Shown piece by piece: positions 32,348-40,515 of a stretch of DNA of 64,000 bases. Every line of letters begins with the position of its first letter. Position 1 is the stretch's first letter. The translations under genes were made by a program, and so were the position numbers. This DNA comes from Mucilaginibacter sp. Its GTDB lineage: Bacteria > Bacteroidota > Bacteroidia > Sphingobacteriales > Sphingobacteriaceae. The notes under the pieces were generated by a model. That model did not search any database. It saw only the letters and a list, made by a program, of their open reading frames with translations, and was not told the origin of the DNA. The stretch covers positions 1 to 64,000 of the forward strand of contig NZ_JAQBOF010000002.1 in the NCBI RefSeq assembly GCF_028288185.1, read 5' to 3'.

Positions 32348-34420
32348 TTACAATACCACCTTTACAGACGATCCTTTATAATCACCCATCGGTAGTTTTA
32401 CCTGCCGGATAATTTTACCGATACTTAAATTGATGGTATCCTGTTGGCGCGTAGGGTCTGATACCCATACATCGCTTAGCTTATTTCTGCTCTTTTTACA
32501 AATAAGCAGGCAAGGCTTATCTGTTTTTAGTGTTATATGGTTTACTATTATGCTGCCGGGTTGGTAAAAGACAATCATTATGTTATTACCTGATGTTATG
32601 GCCTGCGTACTGGTTGTATTTGCTAATATATTAACCCCGGTATTTAACCCGGCTTGTAGTTGTTTTACATTAACTCCCGGCTTTATCAGATAGGCATATT
32701 TATTATTTTGGTTATGCTCAATATAAGTTGTGGTTACGTTGCCCGCTGATGGTTTATCGTCACCTGTATCATTATTGTTTACGCCTTCCCAACCACTGCT
32801 TCGATATTCGGTTTTGGTTTTGACGCTTTCGGTGTTATCCAGGAAATAGTAGGCTTTACCATCATGCCATAGCCATTTTTGCCCGTCTTTGTTTTTACTG
32901 TTGATGAGTGATCCTTCATGAAAGCTTTGGTCTACCGTTGTCACCAGATTTTTCTTTTCTGCTGATTCTATCCCCGCGCCTAAGGCTATCAGCATATCAT
33001 CAACAAAAAAGTAGCTTTTATGTGCTTTAACATCCATTCGGTTATAATCCATAGCGCTGATGCCTTCAGCCCCGTTTGATACCTGGCCTACAAAGGTGGA
33101 TGTATTCCCTGTTGCAAATGCTTTTTTTCCACCAGGGTCAACAGTAGTATCACAAGTTGTGCCCGGTAACATTGTCCAGTTCCAAATGGCCTCAATATCG
33201 TTGTACTCTTTACCGTTGCTTTGCACCAGTGCAAGGCCATCATTAATAAATGCGCCTTTTAAATTTTCGCTGTTTATTGATTCCAGCCTTTTTACAAACG
33301 GGCCATGCATTTTTACGCTCATCAGGTAATGGTCTTTTTTTAACTGCACCATATAATCGCTGCGCCAAAAACCTTTGTTGCCTGCAAGTTTACAATTACC
33401 TGGGTAATCAAACCCGTCTATAACATCCCTGCACTGGTAACTATGATCTAAAGAACGGATGAGATCAAAGTCTTCGTACAGGTTAGTACCGCGCTTAACC
33501 GCAGCATTTTTACGTAATTGCCTGCCAATGGCAGGGATATCCATAGCGCCTTTATAAATCGTCCACCTTAAACCATTAGCGCAATAATTAAAAACTATCT
33601 GCTGCTTAGCTTTATCAAACGCCAGCGGACTATGGTCTGTAACCGACATCCAAAACAATAATGAGTTTACAAATGACAATCCGTAATTACCCACCTGCAT
33701 CATAGCGCCATGTTGGTGAAAAGAATAATCGGGTTGTATACCCTCGCCGGTAGTTACTGTTATTACGCCCTGCATCCCGGCCATTGCTTTTGCAAACGCC
33801 GTGTAATCATTATGTATTAATGCTACACGTGCCTCGTTATCTAACTGCCATATCAGGTTTTGGCCAGTAGCGGCATTTACAGGTATGCGTTTAACAAGTA
33901 CGTTGTTCAGGAAGTCGAGTTCATCCGGTTGCGCATTGTCGCCCAATTGTAGTATGATGCTCGAATAAGCAAACGGCACATTAATATTATTGTGCCACCA
34001 GTTTTCGCATTTAAAATCGTTTTTTATCCAAAAGCGCAATGCTTTATGTATGGCTGTAAGATACGCCGGATCATTATTTTTAAAGTAAGCACGGCCCAAC
34101 AATAGTATCCTATATAAATGCCCCGCAGGTGCCCAGGTCCCACGGGTTTGATTTTTGTAGGAGATGTCGCCCCAGCTACCATCTGCGGTTAAAGTATTTA
34201 AATACCCGGCTACATTGGTGTTATATTTAATGTCATCGGTAAGCCGTAAGCCACGCTCGGTAGCGTAAACCGTGTCTGACAATAACATTTGCCTGCAATG
34301 TTTATGAATCTCTTTAATAACAGCATCAGCGTTGTTAGTTTGGCTATAGACCTTTACCATGCCCAATAATGAGCAGATAAATAATATCAATACTTTTGTA
34401 ATTTTATGAGGTAAATTCAT
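32348..34420 (-). CDS. polysaccharide lyase family 8 protein
   Basis: 690 residues. The signal peptide ends near residue 26 (VYSQ). The N-terminal (alpha/alpha) toroid carries the PL8 catalytic set: Asn in WWHNNINVPF (about N147), H237 and Y246 in YSFHQHGAMMQVGNYG, and Arg in IGRQLRKN (R300). The C-terminal half is the beta-sandwich supersandwich plus tail. PL8 lyases cleave hyaluronan, chondroitin, xanthan or related uronate polymers by beta-elimination. The closest named type seems to be the chondroitin AC/xanthan group, but the polymer cannot be fixed from sequence. It is divergent from the gene at 34498. Confidence 0.9.
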   Translation of the reverse strand: MNLPHKITKVLILFICSLLGMVKVYSQTNNADAVIKEIHKHCRQMLLSDTVYATERGLRLTDDIKYNTNVAGYLNTLTADGSWGDISYKNQTRGTWAPAGHLYRILLLGRAYFKNNDPAYLTAIHKALRFWIKNDFKCENWWHNNINVPFAYSSIILQLGDNAQPDELDFLNNVLVKRIPVNAATGQNLIWQLDNEARVALIHNDYTAFAKAMAGMQGVITVTTGEGIQPDYSFHQHGAMMQVGNYGLSFVNSLLFWMSVTDHSPLAFDKAKQQIVFNYCANGLRWTIYKGAMDIPAIGRQLRKNAAVKRGTNLYEDFDLIRSLDHSYQCRDVIDGFDYPGNCKLAGNKGFWRSDYMVQLKKDHYLMSVKMHGPFVKRLESINSENLKGAFINDGLALVQSNGKEYNDIEAIWNWTMLPGTTCDTTVDPGGKKAFATGNTSTFVGQVSNGAEGISAMDYNRMDVKAHKSYFFVDDMLIALGAGIESAEKKNLVTTVDQSFHEGSLINSKNKDGQKWLWHDGKAYYFLDNTESVKTKTEYRSSGWEGVNNNDTGDDKPSAGNVTTTYIEHNQNNKYAYLIKPGVNVKQLQAGLNTGVNILANTTSTQAITSGNNIMIVFYQPGSIIVNHITLKTDKPCLLICKKSRNKLSDVWVSDPTRQQDTINLSIGKIIRQVKLPMGDYKGSSVKVVL

Positions 34421-34497
34421 GGTCGGATGCCCAAATGTAAATAATTATAGGATATTTGATCAACCACCAATTAATCAACCACAATTAAAACCTTAAA

Positions 34498-36012
34498 ATG
34501 AGAACGTTTTTTAAACTCACTCTAGCCATCGTTGGCCTGTTACTGATAGTTATCGGTAAAATATCAGCCCAAGCGCTAACCACCTTCGAAGGCGAAAAAA
34601 CCAGCTGGCATGGCTTTGACCGTTACGATTATTTAATGGATATGGAAACCATGGCCATTAAACCCATAAAAGCAACCCCGCAGGAAGGTACAGGCATGAA
34701 CGATGCTAATACGCCAAAAGGCACCATCCGCTGTATCGTTATTGTACCCAAAGCGGCAGCGCCTGGCAACCCGTGTACCTGGCGCGGGTTTTATTGGGAT
34801 CATGAATCACAATCAGAAGTAGAGTTGCTTAAACGCGGTTTCCACGTGGTGTATTGCAATATTGACCCCGATAACCATTGGGAGGCCTGGTATGATTTTT
34901 TTACCAAACACGGCCTGTCCAAAAAGCCTGCCTTTAGCGGCATGAGCCGTGGCGGTATTAATGAATATGCCTGGGCAACTACGCACCCTGATAAAGTATC
35001 TTGCTTATATGCGGATAATCCTGCTATTCGCCCCGAGAGTTTTGCAAAGCTTGACCTGTTGGTTAAATATGATATCCCGGTATTGAGTTTGGTGGGTACC
35101 GAAGACTTTTTGTTCCCGACCAATACCATACCTATCGAGGATATTTATCATCAGTTAGGCGGCCGCATGACCATGATGATAAAAGAAGGCACACCGCACC
35201 ACCCGCATAGCATCCGCGATGCTAAATTTATTGCCGACTGGGTAGAGCAAAATATTAAACCAACCATAAGCGACCCGCTGTTTGCCGACACCGCCGCTTA
35301 TACAAAAACCTACTATTATAGCCTGGAAAATCAATATCAATTTCTTAAAGCGGAGAAAACTTATGCAACCGTACGCGGCCCATGGTTTACGCCTGTTTAT
35401 GATGTTTATATGGCTAAAACGGCAAGCAAATATGGTATAAAGGGGTTAACTATTATCGCGCCTAACAAACCTGCACCGGGTAACCCATGGGTTTTCAGGA
35501 CCGACCGTACCATAGCCCGTGATGCTGCCGTTGAGCAGGCTTTATTGGCTAAGGGTTATTATGTGGTGATACCGCCAATAACATCGCAGTCTGGACCTGT
35601 ACGTAAGGATTGGGATAAGATTTATACCACACTTACCGGCAAGGGTTTCTCTAAGAAACCGGTTATGATGGGCACCGGCGCTTATGGCGGCGAGGCTTAC
35701 GAATGGGCTATTTACAACCCCGACAAGATATCGTGCATATATGTAGATAACGTTGCCATGCGCAGCCTGATGGAAAAGAAGGCACCAATTGATACCCTTG
35801 CCCCGCTTACTAAAGCCGGCATAAAAACCCTGCACGTTAGTGGCGCTACCGATCCATGGTTAACAACCGACACCCGAGTTGCCGAGCAGCGCTACAAAGC
35901 GCTTGGCGGCAGCATGACAGTTATTACTATCCCCGGTGAGGGGCATTTTCCTAAAGTGCCGAGGGAACCGGGACAGATCGTAGCGTTTATTGTTAAGAAT
36001 ACGAAAGAGTAA
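34498..36012 (+). CDS. tandem alpha/beta hydrolase, second domain without nucleophile
   Basis: 504 residues with a signal peptide ending near ISAQ (residue 25). Two copies of one alpha/beta-hydrolase domain lie in tandem. Domain 1 (about 65-265) has nucleophile S150 in SGMSRGG and a His in TPHHPHS. Domain 2 (about 305-504) aligns with it (KKPVMMGTGAYGG against KKPAFSGMSRGG; SCIYVDN against SCLYADN; GEGHFP against the His region), but Gly replaces the Ser. So domain 2 should be inactive and may bind ligand or partner. The substrate is unknown, perhaps an acetylated or feruloylated glycan given the CE15 and PL8 neighbours. The next alpha/beta hydrolase gene starts 5 nt later. Confidence 0.8.
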   Translation: MRTFFKLTLAIVGLLLIVIGKISAQALTTFEGEKTSWHGFDRYDYLMDMETMAIKPIKATPQEGTGMNDANTPKGTIRCIVIVPKAAAPGNPCTWRGFYWDHESQSEVELLKRGFHVVYCNIDPDNHWEAWYDFFTKHGLSKKPAFSGMSRGGINEYAWATTHPDKVSCLYADNPAIRPESFAKLDLLVKYDIPVLSLVGTEDFLFPTNTIPIEDIYHQLGGRMTMMIKEGTPHHPHSIRDAKFIADWVEQNIKPTISDPLFADTAAYTKTYYYSLENQYQFLKAEKTYATVRGPWFTPVYDVYMAKTASKYGIKGLTIIAPNKPAPGNPWVFRTDRTIARDAAVEQALLAKGYYVVIPPITSQSGPVRKDWDKIYTTLTGKGFSKKPVMMGTGAYGGEAYEWAIYNPDKISCIYVDNVAMRSLMEKKAPIDTLAPLTKAGIKTLHVSGATDPWLTTDTRVAEQRYKALGGSMTVITIPGEGHFPKVPREPGQIVAFIVKNTKE

Positions 36013-36017
36013 TACTT

Positions 36018-36842
36018 ATGTTTAAAAACACCACATTAATATTATTGCTATCGATTGCCTTTATATCAGCAGCTTTCAGTCAGTCTAAAATAAACTACGG
36101 CCATAATGATAGCGTGGGCCGGTTTTATGATGTACGCGGCATTAAAATGTATACCGAAGTTTACGGCACCGGCAAGCCTTTATTAATGATACATGGTAAC
36201 GGCGGAAGTATGGGTGCGTTTAGCAATACCATACCTTATTTTGCCAAAAAATACCAGGTTATAGCTGTTGATAGCCGCGCGCATGGCCGCACCAAAGACG
36301 ACCGCGACTCGTTAAGTTTTGAAATGATGGCCGATGATTTTGATGCCTTGCTTACCGCCATGCATATAGATTCGGCTTATGTTTTGGGTTGGAGCGATGG
36401 TGGTATTAACGCACTGGTGCTGGCTATGCGGCACCCTGATAAAGTAATTAAACTGGCATCAACCGGGGCCAATTTAGTACCCGATTCTACAGGGCTGATC
36501 CCATCCTACTGGAAAGGCGAGCAAAAAGATTACAAAGAATGGCAAAAAAAGATGCCGTTAAAAGATGCCAGAACAAGAAATATTTATAAAGTTTTTATGT
36601 TGGATTGGCTTCAACCTAACATATCCTTTAGTGCACTCAAGGCTATTAAGTGTCCATCACTCATCATCGGCGGCGATCATGACCTTATACCTGTGCCTCA
36701 TACCGTTGCTATAGCGCAGTCCATCACCAGATCATATTTATGGATTGTACCCAACTCGGGCCATGGCACGCTCATTGAGCACAGGGATGAGTTTAATAAA
36801 ATAGTTGATGATTTTTTTGAGAAGCCGTTTAGGAAGCGGTAG
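36018..36842 (+). CDS. exported alpha/beta hydrolase
   Basis: 274 residues. The signal peptide ends near AFSQ (residue 22). The oxyanion region is LLMIHGNGGSMGAF, with nucleophile S126 in LGWSDGGINAL, acid Asp in GGDHDLIPV and His in SGHGTLIEH. It is a typical single-domain serine hydrolase of the alpha/beta fold, of the type seen in haloperoxidase- or esterase-like families. It is 5 nt downstream of the tandem hydrolase gene and so most likely co-translated. Confidence 0.87.
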   Translation: MFKNTTLILLLSIAFISAAFSQSKINYGHNDSVGRFYDVRGIKMYTEVYGTGKPLLMIHGNGGSMGAFSNTIPYFAKKYQVIAVDSRAHGRTKDDRDSLSFEMMADDFDALLTAMHIDSAYVLGWSDGGINALVLAMRHPDKVIKLASTGANLVPDSTGLIPSYWKGEQKDYKEWQKKMPLKDARTRNIYKVFMLDWLQPNISFSALKAIKCPSLIIGGDHDLIPVPHTVAIAQSITRSYLWIVPNSGHGTLIEHRDEFNKIVDDFFEKPFRKR

Positions 36843-36994
36843 TAAAACAGGCTTGTCATTCTTTATGCTCCTTGATAAATTGAAAACTCTCCAACACTAA
36901 ACCGGCGCAAATATGCCGGGCAGCGGGTGCGCAAAGACTACCTGTGCTTAACCTCCAATTAATTGCCAATAATATTATATATTAGAAATACTTA

Positions 36995-37002
36995 TTACAT
37001 TT
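36995..37002 (+). promoter_or_regulatory. -7 box of the outer-membrane receptor gene
   Basis: TACATTTG matches TAnnTTTG exactly, 47 nt before the ATG at 37050. No convincing -33 TTG is at the right spacing. Confidence 0.45.
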
Positions 37003-37049
37003 GGGTAACCAATTATTAACCTACCCGTTAAACCTATAACCCATCGCTT

Positions 37050-39185
37050 ATGAAAGCAACCTTACTTGCTTGTACATTAATGTTTTTGGCTGTTTTTTTT
37101 AATCCCGCAATAGCGCAAACGGATACTTCGATAATTGTACCTAAACTGTTTTCGCTGCCGAATACCGCCGTGTATGATCTTGGCAGAATGACCTTAAAAA
37201 AGAAATTCACCCAAGCCTACACCATCCACGCTGCCGACCTGGAGAAAATGCCCTTTACCGACCTGAAAGAAGCCCTGCTATTGTATATTAACGGCATTTA
37301 CGGCCAGCAGCAAAAGTTTGCTTACGTAATAGATGGTGTTTTAAATACTGATGTTAACGCTTACAGCATCTATGATATAGACGAGATAACCGTGGTGCAA
37401 AACGCCGCTGTAGCGTTAAATGGTGTGCTGCCATCGCAGGTATTGGTGCTCATTAAAACCAAACGCGGCGGGCCCCGCCGCAAGGGTATAACTATTGCCG
37501 GACAAACCAATTTGGTTAGAAAATATACCGCTTTTAGCGCTAATACCAGCGCAGGTACTGGCAATGCGGGGTACAGCACGCAGGATCTTTACCAGCAATA
37601 TTACGTATCGGCCTATACTAACACCCAAAACTTTAAAGCTGGTGTATCTGCAGATTTTCAGCAGAATGTATTTCCGCAATATTGGGACAAGACTTTCTAC
37701 ACAGCATTTAAGCCATTAGCCACTGATCGGTTTAAATTTAACGGCTATATGGATGTTAAATTAGATGCCAATAACACCATAAGCATTAACGCTGGTTATG
37801 TGCCGCAACGGGATAGGGAAAGTTTAACACCTATTATCTATGCATATAAAACATATAATAGCCAGTATATAGCGTATGGTAATGTAGTGCTTAAAACTAA
37901 CATCGCCCAGTTGTTTACCAATAATCTGAGCCTGGGTTACCAGCGCCGCAAAAGCGCTTTCAGCAGCGAGTATATTTACCAGCCAACCAGCTTTCTTAAA
38001 TCAAACGGTGTTGATAGCGTGGCTACCATAAATAGTTTGATAGTTAAAGATGATCTTTCTGCCCAAACCACTTTGGGCGACTTTACCCTTAACGCTAATA
38101 TTAACGCTACTTATCGTGAAGCAACAGACACAGCAGCCTTTACCAAAAGCCAGTATTTGGCAACCTCTTCAAGTATAAATACAACACGCTATCTGCAAAA
38201 GCAAAAGCTGTTTGCCATAACACCATCAATTGCCGCAAGTTATGCTGATATAGCCACGTTACAGGTTGGCGTGCAAAAATACACCTATACCAATATGCCG
38301 GTATTTAATGGCACCAAATCGCCTAAAATATTGCCTTTCGCATCGTTAAGTGTTGATATTTTAAAACCTTTTTTTGTGCCAGACTCTATGAAGAAGACAC
38401 CCACAACTAAACTAATGCTTTACGCGTCGTATGCAAGCACCATGTCGTACGTTGCAGACCTTGCCGGTAGTTTTGTAGATATATCGTACTACCCCCTCCG
38501 CGCTGCAGCTGGCAGGCAAACTATTTATGAACCTGTAAACCCGTATCAAACTTACAACCAAATCCAGGGCGGCTTAAGCTTGTCATTTTTAACAGAGGGG
38601 CTATCATTTAGCTACAACTACAGCAATTCAAAATTTAATACTACCTATTACATAGCGGGGGAAACCATAGCCCAAAAAGATACCATAAGGCAAACCACCG
38701 CTAATATTATTATGCACCGGTTGGGTATAACTTATACTTTACCCGGCAAGGGTGAGTTTAAATGGACCACCAGCTTAAACGGCACGCTTATTAAGAATAA
38801 GGATCTGAATACAAATTACACGCTATTACAGCTACGTGTAATTTACCCTAGCAAAAACCTGATAACCACCGGATTGGAGAGCCAAGCAAGCTATCGAAAT
38901 TTTTTTGGAGGCGTTGCCGCCCGTTACGACTTTGACAAGGGCATATACCAACAGGTAGCTTCCGGCAACGGTAATTTTACTGTATATACTTCTGATGCCC
39001 GCGCGTTCAAATTGCAAAACGTTTATTTGGGTTACCGCTTAAAGCCGTTGGATATGATCAAATACCTTGATGTATTTATTAACGCCCGCAACCTTACCCA
39101 GGGCCAGGAGACAGAAGGACATGTGCCAGTATATGATGCTGAAAGTAAGCGGTTTATTGGCGTTGGGATAAAGTTAGGATTGTAG
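37050..39185 (+). CDS. SusC-like TonB-dependent outer-membrane receptor without a SusD partner
   Basis: 711 residues. The signal peptide ends near AIAQ. The plug domain is at residues 60-140, with FAYVIDGVLNTDVNAYSIYDIDEITVVQNAAVALNG and IKTKRGG, the SusC-type plug signature. The rest is alternating beta-barrel sequence ending with VGIKLGL and an aromatic C-terminal strand. It is shorter than usual SusC proteins (about 1000 residues). It lacks the N-terminal carboxypeptidase-regulatory domain and a visible TonB box, and no SusD-like gene follows. It may be a stand-alone receptor or porin. Confidence 0.78.
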   Translation: MKATLLACTLMFLAVFFNPAIAQTDTSIIVPKLFSLPNTAVYDLGRMTLKKKFTQAYTIHAADLEKMPFTDLKEALLLYINGIYGQQQKFAYVIDGVLNTDVNAYSIYDIDEITVVQNAAVALNGVLPSQVLVLIKTKRGGPRRKGITIAGQTNLVRKYTAFSANTSAGTGNAGYSTQDLYQQYYVSAYTNTQNFKAGVSADFQQNVFPQYWDKTFYTAFKPLATDRFKFNGYMDVKLDANNTISINAGYVPQRDRESLTPIIYAYKTYNSQYIAYGNVVLKTNIAQLFTNNLSLGYQRRKSAFSSEYIYQPTSFLKSNGVDSVATINSLIVKDDLSAQTTLGDFTLNANINATYREATDTAAFTKSQYLATSSSINTTRYLQKQKLFAITPSIAASYADIATLQVGVQKYTYTNMPVFNGTKSPKILPFASLSVDILKPFFVPDSMKKTPTTKLMLYASYASTMSYVADLAGSFVDISYYPLRAAAGRQTIYEPVNPYQTYNQIQGGLSLSFLTEGLSFSYNYSNSKFNTTYYIAGETIAQKDTIRQTTANIIMHRLGITYTLPGKGEFKWTTSLNGTLIKNKDLNTNYTLLQLRVIYPSKNLITTGLESQASYRNFFGGVAARYDFDKGIYQQVASGNGNFTVYTSDARAFKLQNVYLGYRLKPLDMIKYLDVFINARNLTQGQETEGHVPVYDAESKRFIGVGIKLGL

Positions 39186-39222
39186 ACCTATCGCTCAGAA
39201 TGACAACCAGAGTAAACAAAAA

Positions 39223-39255
39223 CGGCCCGTGGTGATCCTGTAGTTGGATGCGGTC
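39223..39255 (-). pseudogene. vestigial copy of the DUF1080 gene tail
   Basis: 33 nt matching 39809-39841 inside the DUF1080 gene with about 29/33 identities. On the minus strand it encodes RIQLQDHHGPV again. It stands alone in a spacer with no other homologous sequence, so it is a relic of a duplication or recombination. Confidence 0.6.
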
Positions 39256-39347
39256 CGATGTTAGAAGTCTCCGACTTCGAGCCGCTATGTCTGTAGTTTG
39301 CAACTACTGTAAATACAAAAGGCCCGAGATCGCTCCCAAGCCTTTCA

Positions 39348-39379
39348 TTTGCCCCTCTGCCCAAATTTTCGTATCTTTG
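39348..39379 (+). promoter_or_regulatory. strong candidate promoter upstream of the 42-bp repeat array
   Basis: TTTG at 39348-39351, a 20-nt spacer and TATCTTTG at 39372-39379, a perfect Bacteroidota promoter layout. There is no annotated gene behind it; the next elements are the tandem repeats at 39502 and a terminator at 39725. Confidence 0.55.
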
Positions 39380-39501
39380 AATAACATCCACGCTTGCAGT
39401 TTGCCTGTTAATCAGCACAAATATTTCAAATACATTTTTTGTTTAGTTCTTTAAAGATTTCTATTTATATAGCTGATAATCAATTATTTGAGTTAAATAT
39501 T

Positions 39502-39669
39502 ACTACCGGTATAATACCCAATACCCGAAAAATACCACTTTTTACTACCGGCCTAACGCCTTATACCCGAAAAGAGGTCTGTTTTACTACCGATAAAAAC
39601 GGTGATACCCGGAGAACGGCATTTTTTACTACCGGCAATTGGCTTTATACTCGTGTTAAATTAATTAGC
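39502..39669 (+). repeat. four tandem 42-bp repeats
   Basis: Units start ACTACCG at 39502, 39544, 39586 and 39628, exactly 42 bp apart. Each also has ATACCCG (third ATACCCGG, fourth ATACTCG) at the same offset, and a T-run at the unit end. 42 bp is 14 codons and also four DNA turns. In the +1 frame the units read TTGxxxxxTRKxxxF-like peptides (TTGLTPYTRKEVCF), but there is no ATG, only a TTG at 39439, and no known protein match. The array lies between a promoter-like site and a bidirectional terminator, so it may be transcribed as RNA. Confidence 0.7.
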
Positions 39670-39724
39670 GTTTACCCCCGAAACCAGCCTGCCGGGGTTT
39701 ATAATATGGTAGCCAGGGAAAACA

Positions 39725-39756
39725 AAAAAGGCTTGAACATTTGTTCAAGCCTTTTT
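39725..39756. terminator. bidirectional terminator between repeat array and DUF1080 gene
   Basis: AAAAAGGCTTGAACA (39725-39739) pairs perfectly with TGTTCAAGCCTTTTT (39742-39756). The A-run and T-run allow action in both directions: for the DUF1080 gene (leftward) and for any plus-strand transcript from 39380. Confidence 0.85.
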
Positions 39757-39772
39757 CATCAGGTAAGAGCTA

Positions 39773-40480
39773 TTACAACTCTCTTACCTTAATATTTTTA
39801 AATGCCACCGGCCCGTGGTGATCTTGTAGCTGGATGCGACCTTTTTCAACCGTGCCAAATACCGGCTCTACTTTGCTGAATTTACTTTTAGCTACCGCGG
39901 CCAGGTAGTCATCGCTGCCACGAGTGTACTCTAATACTTTAACGCCGTTTACCCAGTGCTGTACATTTTTGCCTTTAGCTACAATGCGTATGGTATTCCA
40001 TTGGCCCGGAGGATTAACTTTTTTGTTGGCCTCTATCGGTGGCAATACATCGTATAATGACCCTAGCAGGTGGTTGGGTAGTTTATTATCCTCGCCCAAT
40101 ACATCATCAATGATCTGAAACTCGCAGCCCAGGTTGCCGCCTTTATCATATTTATGGCAAAAGTATTTTATGCCGGTGTTGGTGCCGGGCTCAATATTAA
40201 AATCGGCAGAAAATTCAAAATCGCCGTATTCATCGGTAGTATAAATGTCGCCGCCTTTGGCATCTTTTTTAAGGGTGATGGCACCATTAATAACTTCCCA
40301 TGCGCCGGGAGTAGCTTTTACCAAAGAGCCATCGCCGTTTACCCAGCCGTTGGCTGTTGTTCCGTCAAATAAAAGCTTCCAATGCGCGGCAGCTTCTTTC
40401 TTGGTTAGGGTGTTGTCTTTTTGGCTAAAGGCAGCAGTTACTGCAACGCCCATCAGTAAGGTTAAAAATAATTTTTTCAT
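39773..40480 (-). CDS. DUF1080 (3-keto-disaccharide hydrolase) family protein
   Basis: 235 residues. The signal peptide ends near TAAFSQ. The DUF1080 jelly-roll includes WKLLFDGTTANGWVNGDGS, GDIYTTDEYGDFEFSADF, NTGIKYFC and the C-terminal GRIQLQDHHGPVAFKNIKVREL. Family members cleave 3-keto-glycosides or bind carbohydrate outside the cytoplasm. The gene follows gntP by 35 nt on the same strand, possibly within an ilvD-gntP-DUF1080 unit, but a TATTTTTG box upstream may give it its own promoter. No oxidoreductase that makes 3-keto sugars is adjacent. Confidence 0.88.
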   Translation of the reverse strand: MKKLFLTLLMGVAVTAAFSQKDNTLTKKEAAAHWKLLFDGTTANGWVNGDGSLVKATPGAWEVINGAITLKKDAKGGDIYTTDEYGDFEFSADFNIEPGTNTGIKYFCHKYDKGGNLGCEFQIIDDVLGEDNKLPNHLLGSLYDVLPPIEANKKVNPPGQWNTIRIVAKGKNVQHWVNGVKVLEYTRGSDDYLAAVAKSKFSKVEPVFGTVEKGRIQLQDHHGPVAFKNIKVREL

Positions 40481-40499
40481 GGTTTTTTATTGGTCTGAT

Positions 40500-40507
40500 C
40501 AAAAATA
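40500..40507 (-). promoter_or_regulatory. -7 box of the DUF1080 gene
   Basis: Minus-strand TATTTTTG matches TAnnTTTG, about 20 nt before the ATG at 40480. It lies in the gntP-DUF1080 spacer. Confidence 0.4.
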
Positions 40508-40515
40508 ATTAAAAA

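Noticed and set aside
39439-39792. 117-codon frame across the 42-bp repeats as a normal gene
   Set aside because: It starts only at a TTG, runs through the terminator hairpin and into the antisense of the DUF1080 gene end. The repeat array is reported as a repeat, with coding left open.
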